Assembly (NCBI RefSeq): GCF_046736075.1
Contig: NZ_CP177163.1
Coordinates: forward strand, 1,426,001 to 1,490,000
Source: Stenotrophomonas sp046736075
GTDB lineage: Bacteria > Pseudomonadota > Gammaproteobacteria > Xanthomonadales > Xanthomonadaceae
Direction: 5' to 3'
Length of the DNA stretch: 64,000 nucleotides
Shown: one piece after another, positions 18,170 to 26,007 of the stretch
Numbering within the stretch: the stretch's first letter is position 1
Layout of the letters: each line of letters opens with the position of its first letter
The notes under the pieces: generated by a model
What the model saw: only the letters and a program-made list of their open reading frames with translations
Databases searched by the model: none
Told to the model about the DNA's origin: nothing
Position numbers and translations under genes: made by a program

Positions 18170-18857
18170 CGTCGGCCTCTGCCGGCCCCGCGTCGGCCAC
18201 TTCCAGCAGGTAGCCGCTGCCGCGCACGGTGACGATGCGCAGCGGCGCGTCGGCGAGCTTGCGGCGCAGGCGCCCCACGTACAGTTCGATGGCATTGGGG
18301 CCGGCCTCGTCGTCGAAGCCGAACAGCCCGTTGCCGATCTCGTCCTTGCCCACCACCTGCCCGAGCCGGCCCATCAGGATCTCCAGCAGGCGGAACTCGC
18401 GGTTGGGCAGGTCGATGGGCTGTCCGTCCAGGCTGACCCGGTGCGCGGCGTTGTCGAACTGGAACCCGCCGATCTGCACGACCTCGCTGGCCTGGCCGCG
18501 CGCGCGCCGCAGCAGCACGCGGCAGCGCGCCTCGAACTCGCGGAAATCGAACGGTTTGCCCAGGTAGTCGTCGGCCCCCACGTCCAGCGCCTGCACGCGG
18601 TCTTCGATGCCATCGCGCGCGGTGAGCATGAGCACCGGGGTGCTGTCGCCGCGCTCGCGCATGCCGGCCAGCACGCGCAATCCATCGAGCTTGGGCAGGC
18701 CGATGTCGAGCACCACCAGGTCGAAACGCTGGTAGCGCAGCACGCTGGCCGCGGCCAGCCCGTCGCTCTGCCAGTCCACGGCATGGCCGCTGCGGCGCAT
18801 GCGACGGACGATCGCATCGGCCAGGTCCGGGTTGTCTTCCACCAGCAGGATGCGCAT
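18159..18857 (-). CDS. TctD-like OmpR-family response regulator
   Basis: A 232-residue regulator with the acidic cluster VEDN, phospho-acceptor Asp51 (LVVLDIGLPKLDG), TARD and KPFDF, then a winged helix (RRKLADAPLRIVTVRGSGYLL region) of OmpR/PhoB type. It is first in the operon and is divergent from the porin/CitMHS genes, so the interval 18858-19039 must hold both promoters. It presumably activates the uptake genes when the TctE-like kinase sees its ligand. ATG at 18857 is the natural start. TctD is the closest family by organisation; the symbol is withheld because the ligand is not proven. Confidence 0.92.
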   Translation of the reverse strand: MRILLVEDNPDLADAIVRRMRRSGHAVDWQSDGLAAASVLRYQRFDLVVLDIGLPKLDGLRVLAGMRERGDSTPVLMLTARDGIEDRVQALDVGADDYLGKPFDFREFEARCRVLLRRARGQASEVVQIGGFQFDNAAHRVSLDGQPIDLPNREFRLLEILMGRLGQVVGKDEIGNGLFGFDDEAGPNAIELYVGRLRRKLADAPLRIVTVRGSGYLLEVADAGPAEADDGP

Positions 18858-19039
18858 CGGTCGGGATCGGGAACGGTGCGCGAATGCTAGCGCGTACGGC
18901 CGCCATCGTGCGACGCGCTGCAGCGCAGCAAACGCTGACAGGTGGATGACAGCTTCCCGGCACTAGGCTGCGCGCTCGCATCGCCGAGTGCCGGTGTGCC
19001 TGTCGTCACCTCTACGCAAACGTGTACCTGGGAGGGTCC

Positions 19040-20221
19040 GTGGAACTGAATTCGCTGCGCTGGCGCGCGCCTGTTGCCTGCACCCTGCTGTTGCTGGGCG
19101 CCCCCACCTGGGCCGCCGACGGCAGCGACGACGACCGCCCGGTCACCGCCAGCGTCGGCGGCCGCCTGCACCTGGACTTCGCCGACTTCAACAACGACGG
19201 CCGCGGGACACCGAACAAGGATGACACCGAGATCCGCCGGGCGTGGATGGACGTTTCCGGGCGCTTCTTCGCCGTGGACTACAAGCTGGAAGCCGACTTC
19301 TCCGGCGACCGCGTCGAGGCCAAGGACGTGTACGTCAGCCGCGACTTCAGCGGCGGCAAGCTGACCGTGGGGCAGTTCAAGCAGTTCTTCTCGCTCGACG
19401 ACCGCACCAGCTCCAACTACGGCACGTTCCTGGAGCGCGGCAACGCCGGCACCACCCTGGCGCCGCTGTACCGGCTGGGTGCCTCCTGGCAGGCAGCCAA
19501 AGGCGACATGACCTGGGCCGCCAGCGCCTACAGCCTGGAAAGCATCGACGCCTGGCAGGTCAAGGGCCGCGCGGCTGGCGGCCGGGTCACCTGGGCACCC
19601 GGCGCCACCGCCGGCGACGTCCTGCACCTGGGCCTGTCGCTGGCCCACGAACGCTACGACAACCCCGGCGCCAACGGCGTGCCGGGGCTGAAGATCCGCC
19701 CGCGCCCGGCCGGCCATCTCTCCGACAACAGCCGCCTGACCCTGGTCGACTTCTCGGCCGGTCGCGACACCGACGTCAACAAGTGGTCGATGGAATACGC
19801 GCAGGTGCGCGGCCCGCTGTCGTGGCAGGGCGAGTTCAGCGGCGCCACCTTCGACGACGGCAGCCAGCGCGGCCGTGTGATGGCCGGCTACGGCCTGGTG
19901 AGCTGGTTCGTTACCGGCGAATCGCGCGCCTATGACCGCAAGACCGGTCGCTTCGCACGGGTCAAGGACCTGCGCCACAAGGCCGGCGCGTTCGAGCTGG
20001 CGCTGCGCTACGACCAGATGCGCGGCGACCAGCACCTGATCGGCCAGCCGGACCTGATCGATGCGCGCACCGAGGCCTGGACGCTCGGCGGCAACTGGTA
20101 CATGCGCCCGAACCTGCGCTTCATGCTCAACCTGATCGAAAGCCGCAACCGTGACCGCCTCGCCGACGCCACCGTGGACCGCACCCGCGCGGTCACCGGC
20201 CGCCTGCAGTTCGATTTCTAA
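19040..20221 (+). CDS. OprO/OprP-family porin of citrate locus
   Basis: A 393-residue outer-membrane porin. A signal peptide (LACTLLLLGAPTWAAD-like, residues about 8-28) precedes strands such as GGRLHLDFADFNND, TVGQFKQFFSLDDRTSSN and WFVTGESRAYDRKTGRF, and the chain ends with Phe (GRLQFDF). The family is named for phosphate or polyphosphate porins, but this copy is upstream of a CitMHS carrier, so passage of tricarboxylates is more likely. The GTG at 19040 has GGGAGG just upstream; another GTG at 19022 lies on the far side of that site. The citrate carrier starts 30 bp downstream. Confidence 0.88.
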   Translation: MELNSLRWRAPVACTLLLLGAPTWAADGSDDDRPVTASVGGRLHLDFADFNNDGRGTPNKDDTEIRRAWMDVSGRFFAVDYKLEADFSGDRVEAKDVYVSRDFSGGKLTVGQFKQFFSLDDRTSSNYGTFLERGNAGTTLAPLYRLGASWQAAKGDMTWAASAYSLESIDAWQVKGRAAGGRVTWAPGATAGDVLHLGLSLAHERYDNPGANGVPGLKIRPRPAGHLSDNSRLTLVDFSAGRDTDVNKWSMEYAQVRGPLSWQGEFSGATFDDGSQRGRVMAGYGLVSWFVTGESRAYDRKTGRFARVKDLRHKAGAFELALRYDQMRGDQHLIGQPDLIDARTEAWTLGGNWYMRPNLRFMLNLIESRNRDRLADATVDRTRAVTGRLQFDF

Positions 20222-20251
20222 CCCCACCCCCACGTTGCAAGGAGTCCGCAG

Positions 20252-21580
20252 ATGATGCTGAGCATCCTCGGCTTTGGCATGGTCATTACGTTCATGTACT
20301 TGATCATGAGCAAACGACTGTCGCCGCTGGTCGCCCTGATCACCATCCCGATCGTGTTCGCCATCATCGGCGGCTTCGGCGCGGGCATCGACGAGATGAT
20401 GCTGGAAGGCATCAAGAAGATCGCGCCCACCGGCGTGATGCTGATGTTCGCCATCCTGTACTTCGGGGTGATGATCGATGCGGGCCTGTTCGACCCGCTG
20501 GTGCGGGTGATCCTGCGCATGGTCAAGGGCGATCCGATGAAGATCGTGCTCGGCACCGCCGCGCTGGCGATGCTGATCTCGCTGGATGGCGATGGCTCCA
20601 CCACCTACATGATCACCGTGTCGGCGATGCTGCCGCTGTACCAGCGGCTGGGCATGAACGCTTTGAACATGACCTGCGTGACCATCCTCGCCGGCGGCGT
20701 GATGAACCTGACCCCGTGGGGCGGCCCCACCGCGCGGGCGGCGACCGCGCTGCACGTGGACCCGGCCGACGTGTTCGTGCCGCTGATTCCGGCGATGGTG
20801 CTGGCGTGTGCGTCGGTGCTGCTGCTGGCCTGGTACCTGGGCCTGAAGGAGCGCCGCCGGCTCGGCGTGGTCAGCCTGCCCAAGGGCGGCTCGTGGATGG
20901 ATGCCAGCGTCTCCGACGATGGCGCCCTGCCCACCCTGGACGATGCCGAAGACACCAAGCGTCCCAAGCTGCTGTGGGTGAACCTGGCGCTGACCCTGGC
21001 GCTGATGACCGCGCTGGTGCTGGGCGTGCTGCCGATGCCGGTGCTGTTCATGGTCGGCTTCGCCATCGCGCTGGTGATCAACTACCCGAACCTGGCCGAG
21101 CAGCGCCGCCGCGTGGTCAACCATGCCGGCAACGTGCTGTCGGTGGTGTCGCTGATCTTCGCCGCCGGCATCTTCACCGGCATCCTCAACAACACCGGCA
21201 TGGTGGAGGCGATGTCGCACAGCTTCCTGGCGGTCATCCCGGATGCATGGGGCCCATACCTGGCGGTGATCACCGCGCTGGCATCGATGCCGTTCACCTT
21301 CTTCATGTCCAACGACGCGTTCTACTTCGGCGTGCTGCCGATCCTCTCCGAGGCCGCCGGCAACTACGGCATCACCCCGGTGGAAATGGCGCGCGCCTCG
21401 CTGGCCGGCCAGCCGGTGCACCTGCTCAGTCCGCTGGTGCCGTCCACCTATCTGCTGGTGGGCCTGGCCAAGGTCGAGTTCGCCGACCACCAGAAGTTCA
21501 CGCTCAAGTGGGCGGTGATGGTCTCGCTGGTGCTGATGTTCGGCAGCCTGCTGTGCGCCCTGTACCCCTTCGCCGCCTGA
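20252..21580 (+). CDS. CitMHS-family citrate/metal-citrate transporter
   Basis: A 442-residue inner-membrane carrier with about 12 predicted TM segments. Signatures are AMLISLDGDGSTTYMITVSA, GGVMNLTPWGGPTARAA and SNDAFYFGVLPILSE, typical of the CitMHS family, whose B. subtilis members import citrate complexed with Mg2+ or Ca2+. The ribosome site AAGGAG (20239-20244) is well placed. The gene lies between the porin and a short-chain reductase on the same strand with gaps of 30 and 21 bp, one operon divergent from tctDE-like genes. The metal preference cannot be read from sequence. Confidence 0.93.
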   Translation: MMLSILGFGMVITFMYLIMSKRLSPLVALITIPIVFAIIGGFGAGIDEMMLEGIKKIAPTGVMLMFAILYFGVMIDAGLFDPLVRVILRMVKGDPMKIVLGTAALAMLISLDGDGSTTYMITVSAMLPLYQRLGMNALNMTCVTILAGGVMNLTPWGGPTARAATALHVDPADVFVPLIPAMVLACASVLLLAWYLGLKERRRLGVVSLPKGGSWMDASVSDDGALPTLDDAEDTKRPKLLWVNLALTLALMTALVLGVLPMPVLFMVGFAIALVINYPNLAEQRRRVVNHAGNVLSVVSLIFAAGIFTGILNNTGMVEAMSHSFLAVIPDAWGPYLAVITALASMPFTFFMSNDAFYFGVLPILSEAAGNYGITPVEMARASLAGQPVHLLSPLVPSTYLLVGLAKVEFADHQKFTLKWAVMVSLVLMFGSLLCALYPFAA

Positions 21581-21601
21581 CCCTTATCCAGGAGATTCGC
21601 C

Positions 21602-22342
21602 ATGACCCTTCGCATCGCGTACGTGACCAGTGGCATGGGCAGTGTCGGCACCGCCATCTGCCAGAAGCTGGCCCGCAACGGCCACACCGTGGTGGCTGGC
21701 TGCGCCCCGAACTCGCCGCGCAAGTCGGCCTGGCTGCGCGAGCAGCGTGAGCTGGGCTTCGATTTCATCGCCTCCGAGGGCGATGCCACCGACTGGGCAT
21801 CGACCGTAGCCGCCTTCGCCAAGGTCAAGGCCGAAGTCGGCGAGATCGACGTGCTGGTCAACAATGCCGGCGGCAGCCGCGACGTGCTGTTCCGGCAGAT
21901 GAGCCAGGACGACTGGAACGCGGTGATGGGCTCCAACCTGCATGCGCTGTTCAACATCACCAAGCAGGTGATCGACGGCATGAGCACGCGGGGCTGGGGA
22001 CGCATCGTCAACATCGGCTCGGTGAGCGCGCACAAGGGCCAGATCGGCCAGGTCAACTTCGCCACCGCCAAGGCGGCGATGCATGGCTTCAGCCGTGCGC
22101 TGGCCAACGAAGTGGCCACCCGCGGCGTCACCGTCAACACCATCTCGCCGGGCTACATCGCCAGCCAGGCGATCAGCAGCTTCCCGCCGGACGTGCTCGA
22201 CCGTCTCGCCGGCTCCGTGCCGATCCGCCGCCTGGGCAAGCCGGAGGAAGTGGCCAGCCTGTGCGCATGGCTGGCCTCGGATGACGCGGCCTACGTGACC
22301 GGCGCCGACTACGCGGTCAACGGCGGCCTGCACATGTTCTGA
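21602..22342 (+). CDS. PhaB-like acetoacetyl-CoA reductase with Tyr-to-Phe active site
   Basis: A 246-residue short-chain dehydrogenase, the exact length of acetoacetyl-CoA reductase PhaB. It has the nucleotide loop VTSGMGSVGTAI, the NNAGG motif, Ser140 in NIGSVSA and Lys157, but residue 153 is Phe (GQVNFATAKAAMHGF; TTC at 22058-22060) where SDR enzymes have the catalytic Tyr of YxxxK. PhaB of Cupriavidus uses Ser140, Tyr153 and Lys157, so the numbering aligns. Loss of this Tyr normally abolishes reduction, so this copy may be inactive, altered or non-enzymatic. A single base change (TAC to TTC) would explain it. It follows the citrate carrier by 21 bp after an AGGAG site. Confidence 0.88.
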   Translation: MTLRIAYVTSGMGSVGTAICQKLARNGHTVVAGCAPNSPRKSAWLREQRELGFDFIASEGDATDWASTVAAFAKVKAEVGEIDVLVNNAGGSRDVLFRQMSQDDWNAVMGSNLHALFNITKQVIDGMSTRGWGRIVNIGSVSAHKGQIGQVNFATAKAAMHGFSRALANEVATRGVTVNTISPGYIASQAISSFPPDVLDRLAGSVPIRRLGKPEEVASLCAWLASDDAAYVTGADYAVNGGLHMF

Positions 22343-22349
22343 GTCCGCC

Positions 22350-22382
22350 GGAACGTCGCGGTGCGCTGCACCGTGGCGTTCC
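22350..22382 (+). terminator. Hairpin after citrate operon
   Basis: GGAACG..GCGGTGC and GCACCG..CGTTCC form a long interrupted stem eight bases after the reductase stop. No T-run follows, so it may be a transcript-end or stability hairpin. The remaining 210 bp to the VgrG start show no other clear element. Confidence 0.5.
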
Positions 22383-22591
22383 TGGGTCGTGCAGCAGTGC
22401 ATCACGCGGGATGATGCGCATCGCTGACGGCCGTATTCGTGGTTCTCATCGGTGTTGATCGCACACATCTATCGGAATCTACGCCATCTTTTGAATCTCG
22501 CCTGCGTATCGACGCTATTGCCTCTGTCAGCGGCGGCGGAGCATTCATAGACTCGTTGCACGGCCTTCAATGGCGTAACAACGAGCACCCG

Positions 22592-25123
22592 ATGACGCAA
22601 TGGAACGCATCGTCCGAGCAGTGGACGTCCCTTCATCGTCTGATCGACCTGCACTGGGGCAGCGCAGGCGCACCGTTCGCCCTCCTCGCGCAGTGCATCG
22701 ATTTCCGCGATGCGCTCAATACCGATTTCACCCTCACCGTGCACTGCCTTGTGCCCGGCACGGAGGGCGACATCAGCGCACTGCCGGGCCGGGTGGTCGG
22801 TGTCGGCATCACCACGGCGGGCGGCGGACGGCGCTGGCTCAATGGCATCATCCACGCCGTCCGCCGCACCGGCATGCACGCAGGCCAGACCCGCATCGTG
22901 CTGCAGGTCGGCTCGGCGCTGGCGCTGCTCGAGCAACGTCGCGCCTGCCGGGTATTCCAGGACCTGAGCGTGCCGGAGATCGTGACCACGCTGCTGGACG
23001 AGCATCGGCAGCACAACGCCTGCCTGGCCACCGCCTTCGACTGCACACAGCACCTGCTGCACGCGCATCCGGCGCGTTCCTACTGCGTGCAGTTCAACGA
23101 GAGCGACCGGGCGTTCATCGACCGGCTGCTGGCCGAGGAAGGCATCAGCTACCGCTTCGGGTTCAACATCGCACAGGGTCAGCCACGCCATGTGCTGTGC
23201 CTGACCGACACCCCCCTGTTCGACCCGGACCGCACCGTCGCCCTGCCCTACCGTGCCGAGCGCCACGACGACGACCGCGACACCCTGCAGCACTGGCAGG
23301 CCTGTCAGCGCCTGGCGCCCGCCGCCGTGGCGCTGTCCAGCTACGACTACGCCAGCGCACGACCGCTGCACGGCAGCGACGACAACGCGCAGCCGCTCGA
23401 CGATCCGGCGCGCACCGCCACGGCCGGGCTGGAGGACCACCGTGCCGAGACGCTGTACTACGCCGGCAGCACGCAGGAACTGGTGCGCTACAGCCAACTG
23501 CGCATGCAGGCGCGCGAACTGCGCTCGCGCACCTGGCGTGGCGAAGGCGGACTGCGTGCGCTGGCCACCGGCGACACGGTGACCATCGAGGGCCATCCGG
23601 CGCACGCAACCCTGGACGTGAACGCACGCAGCTTCCTGGTCAGCGGCGTGCACCTGCAGGCCTGCAACAATCTGCCCGCACTGCTCGAGGTTGATCCAGA
23701 TGCGCCGCCCGATGACCTTCTGCAGCCCGGCCAATGCCGCACCCGCTTCCGTGCGCTTCCGCACGACCAGCCGCTGGTGCCCGAGTACGCCGACCGCCTG
23801 CACCATCCCACCGCCACCGGGCCGCAGACCGCCACCGTGGTGGGCCCACCGGGCGAGACCGTGCACACCGATGCGCTCGGCCGCATCCGCATCCGTTTCC
23901 ATTGGCAGCGTGCCCAGGATCGCGTTGATGGCGATGACGCCGATCAGGCGCATGCATCCACCTGGATACGGGTCGCCCTGCCCAGCGCGGGCGACGGGTT
24001 CGGCCACCAGTTCCTGCCGCGCATCGGCCAGGAAGTGCTGGTGGACTTCCTCCACGGCGACATGGACCGTCCGGTGGTCGTCGGCGTGCTGCACAACGGC
24101 CGGCATGCGCCGCCGCAGTTCACCGGCGCCGGACAGCTGCCCGGCAACCGTGCGCTGTCGGGCATCCAGTCGCGCGAGCATGGCGGCAACGCGCATGCCG
24201 AGCTGGTGTTCGACGACAGCCGCGGTGAGGTCGGTGCGCGTCTGCGCGCCAGCCCGCACGACAGCGCACTGCACCTGGGGCAGCTCACCACGCCGCGCCG
24301 GGACGGCCAGGCGCAGCCGCGCGGCAGCGGTGCCGAGCTGCGCACCGATGCCGCACTGGCCCTGCGCTCGGCGCACGGCCTGCTGCTGAGCAGCCACGGC
24401 CGCATGCAGGCGCAGGGCCATCAGCTGGACCAGCAGGAGCTGCTGGGGCTGCTCGACACCTGCCGGCAGGTGTTCGAGCAGCTCGCCACCCTGGCCACCG
24501 ACCAGCAGGCCGGCACCGCCAGCGCGACATCGCAGCACACCCTCGCAGAGGCGCTGCAGGCGTGGACCGGCGATGGAGATGGCGGCCAGGCCCCGGTCAT
24601 CGCCGTGTCCGCCGCTGCCGGGCTGGTTACCGCCACGCCGGCATCGCAGCTGCACGTCAGCCGTGGCCAGCACGACGTCGTCGCCGGCACCCACCTGCAG
24701 CACACCAGTGGCGAACGCATGCACCTGCAGGCCGGCCAGGGCCTGTCCCTGCACGCCCGCGACGGCGGCATCACCGCCGTTGCCAATGCCGGCCCTGTGC
24801 AGCTGCAGTCGCGCGGCGACCAGATCCAGGCGCACGCGCTGCAGGGCATGCAGCTCAGCGCCGAGAACGGCGAGATCGTCATTGCCGCGCCGGTGATCCG
24901 GCTGGTCGCCGCCGACGGCAGCTTCCTGCGCATCGGCGGCGGCGTCACCGGCGGCAGCGATGGGGCCATCCGCCTCCACGGCGCCCGCCATGACTGGGAC
25001 GGCCCGCAGACCGAGCACTGGTCGCGTGCACTGCCCCAGGCAGCGGCCCCGGTCTGTCTGCCCTGCCTGGCCCAGGCCGCGCTGCTCGGCAGCTACCGCG
25101 TGAACCTGACGGAGGCCGCATGA
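22592..25123 (+). CDS. vgrG: Type VI secretion spike protein VgrG with DUF2345 extension
   Basis: An 843-residue VgrG, the trimeric spike on the Hcp tube of the type VI secretion system. Residues about 15-420 are the gp27-like base (LHWGSAGAPFALLAQCIDFR; RSYCVQFNESDRAFIDRLLA with EEGISYRF following). Residues about 430-520 are the gp5-like OB fold (GPPGETVHTDALGRIRIRFH, HQFLPRIGQEVLVDFLHGD, DRPVVVGVLHNGRHAP). From about 630 a VgrG-associated DUF2345 beta-helix follows. The ATG at 22592 precedes the first domain; a longer frame from 22439 has no matching sequence. It overlaps the DUF4123 gene by ATGA and heads an effector module. No core secretion genes are in the window, so this is a remote vgrG island. 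Confidence 0.95.
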   Translation: MTQWNASSEQWTSLHRLIDLHWGSAGAPFALLAQCIDFRDALNTDFTLTVHCLVPGTEGDISALPGRVVGVGITTAGGGRRWLNGIIHAVRRTGMHAGQTRIVLQVGSALALLEQRRACRVFQDLSVPEIVTTLLDEHRQHNACLATAFDCTQHLLHAHPARSYCVQFNESDRAFIDRLLAEEGISYRFGFNIAQGQPRHVLCLTDTPLFDPDRTVALPYRAERHDDDRDTLQHWQACQRLAPAAVALSSYDYASARPLHGSDDNAQPLDDPARTATAGLEDHRAETLYYAGSTQELVRYSQLRMQARELRSRTWRGEGGLRALATGDTVTIEGHPAHATLDVNARSFLVSGVHLQACNNLPALLEVDPDAPPDDLLQPGQCRTRFRALPHDQPLVPEYADRLHHPTATGPQTATVVGPPGETVHTDALGRIRIRFHWQRAQDRVDGDDADQAHASTWIRVALPSAGDGFGHQFLPRIGQEVLVDFLHGDMDRPVVVGVLHNGRHAPPQFTGAGQLPGNRALSGIQSREHGGNAHAELVFDDSRGEVGARLRASPHDSALHLGQLTTPRRDGQAQPRGSGAELRTDAALALRSAHGLLLSSHGRMQAQGHQLDQQELLGLLDTCRQVFEQLATLATDQQAGTASATSQHTLAEALQAWTGDGDGGQAPVIAVSAAAGLVTATPASQLHVSRGQHDVVAGTHLQHTSGERMHLQAGQGLSLHARDGGITAVANAGPVQLQSRGDQIQAHALQGMQLSAENGEIVIAAPVIRLVAADGSFLRIGGGVTGGSDGAIRLHGARHDWDGPQTEHWSRALPQAAAPVCLPCLAQAALLGSYRVNLTEAA

Positions 25124-26007
25124 ACCCGTTGCCGCCGGCCTGCCACGCGCTGGTCGTGAATCCCTCCCTGCATGCGTACGTTCTGATCGACGGCGCGGCG
25201 CAGCGCCACATCGCCCGGCGGCTGGCCCGGCACGCGCCGCAGGCCATCGCCCTGTTCGCCGACCTGTCCACCGCCGCGCAGTCGATGGGCCCGTGGCTGT
25301 TGCCTGCCAACGACGCCGGCGCGCATGGGATCGACGGCAGTGCGCCGGGCGTGAACTGGCTGGCCAGCGAGGCATCCGCAGACGAGATCGCCGATCACCT
25401 GCGCGACTGGATGCGTGAGGGCGATCGCAACAGCCCGCACTACACCCGGCTGGGCGACGGCCGCGTGCTGCGCGCGGCGATGGACGTGTGGACGCCCGCC
25501 CAGCGCGCCGCGTTCTGCGCGCCGTGGCGCGGCTGGTGGCTGGCCGACCGCGACGGCCGTGCGATGGCGTTGGACCTGCCTGCGCCCTCGTCGCCCGCAC
25601 CCGGCGATGCCGGCCGCCCCGGCTGGAGCGACGCGCAGCATCACGCGATGCGGCAGCACGGCCTGGCCGACGCGCTGATCCAGCCGCTGAAAGGCGTGAT
25701 CCGCCTCGCCCCAAGCCTGCGCGGCCGGGAAGCCCGCCACGCGCTCGCCGCGCACACCCTGACGCTGGCCGTCGCGCAGGGCTATACCGACGCCACCGAC
25801 CAGAGCAGCTGGATTGCCTGGGCGCTGCAGCGCGGCCACTGCTCTGACGGGATCAGCGCACACCCTGCTCACGCGCAGGGGCTGCGTGGAGAGGCGCTCT
25901 GGGTGGCATTGACCGGCGACGCGGAAGCCGCCGTCCCCCTACCGCCGGATGTTGCTGAAGGGGCAGCGGCAGCGACGCCAGCCGAGGAGGTTCGCGATGA
26001 CGCATGA
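25120..26007 (+). CDS. DUF4123 type VI effector adaptor
   Basis: A 295-residue cytoplasmic protein with the DUF4123 fold in its first half (HALVVNPSLHAYVLIDGAAQ, MGPWLLPAND, and WLASEASADEIADHLRDWM). DUF4123 proteins (TAP/TEC) are chaperones that load a specific effector onto its cognate VgrG and are not themselves secreted. The gene overlaps vgrG at the start (ATGA) and the next gene at the end, so it is translated in step with both. Its cargo is most likely the Tle1-like lipase three genes downstream. The C-terminal half (RLAPSLRGREARHALAAHTL) is less conserved and may contact the cargo. Confidence 0.9.
   Translation: MNPLPPACHALVVNPSLHAYVLIDGAAQRHIARRLARHAPQAIALFADLSTAAQSMGPWLLPANDAGAHGIDGSAPGVNWLASEASADEIADHLRDWMREGDRNSPHYTRLGDGRVLRAAMDVWTPAQRAAFCAPWRGWWLADRDGRAMALDLPAPSSPAPGDAGRPGWSDAQHHAMRQHGLADALIQPLKGVIRLAPSLRGREARHALAAHTLTLAVAQGYTDATDQSSWIAWALQRGHCSDGISAHPAHAQGLRGEALWVALTGDAEAAVPLPPDVAEGAAAATPAEEVRDDA

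Noticed and set aside
22439..22591. Upstream extension of vgrG to ATG 22439
   Set aside because: The added 51 residues do not resemble any VgrG N-terminus, and the base composition is intergenic.
22469..25714. 1081-codon minus-strand frame across vgrG and the DUF4123 gene
   Set aside because: Antisense to recognised domains, low-complexity composition and no ribosome site.
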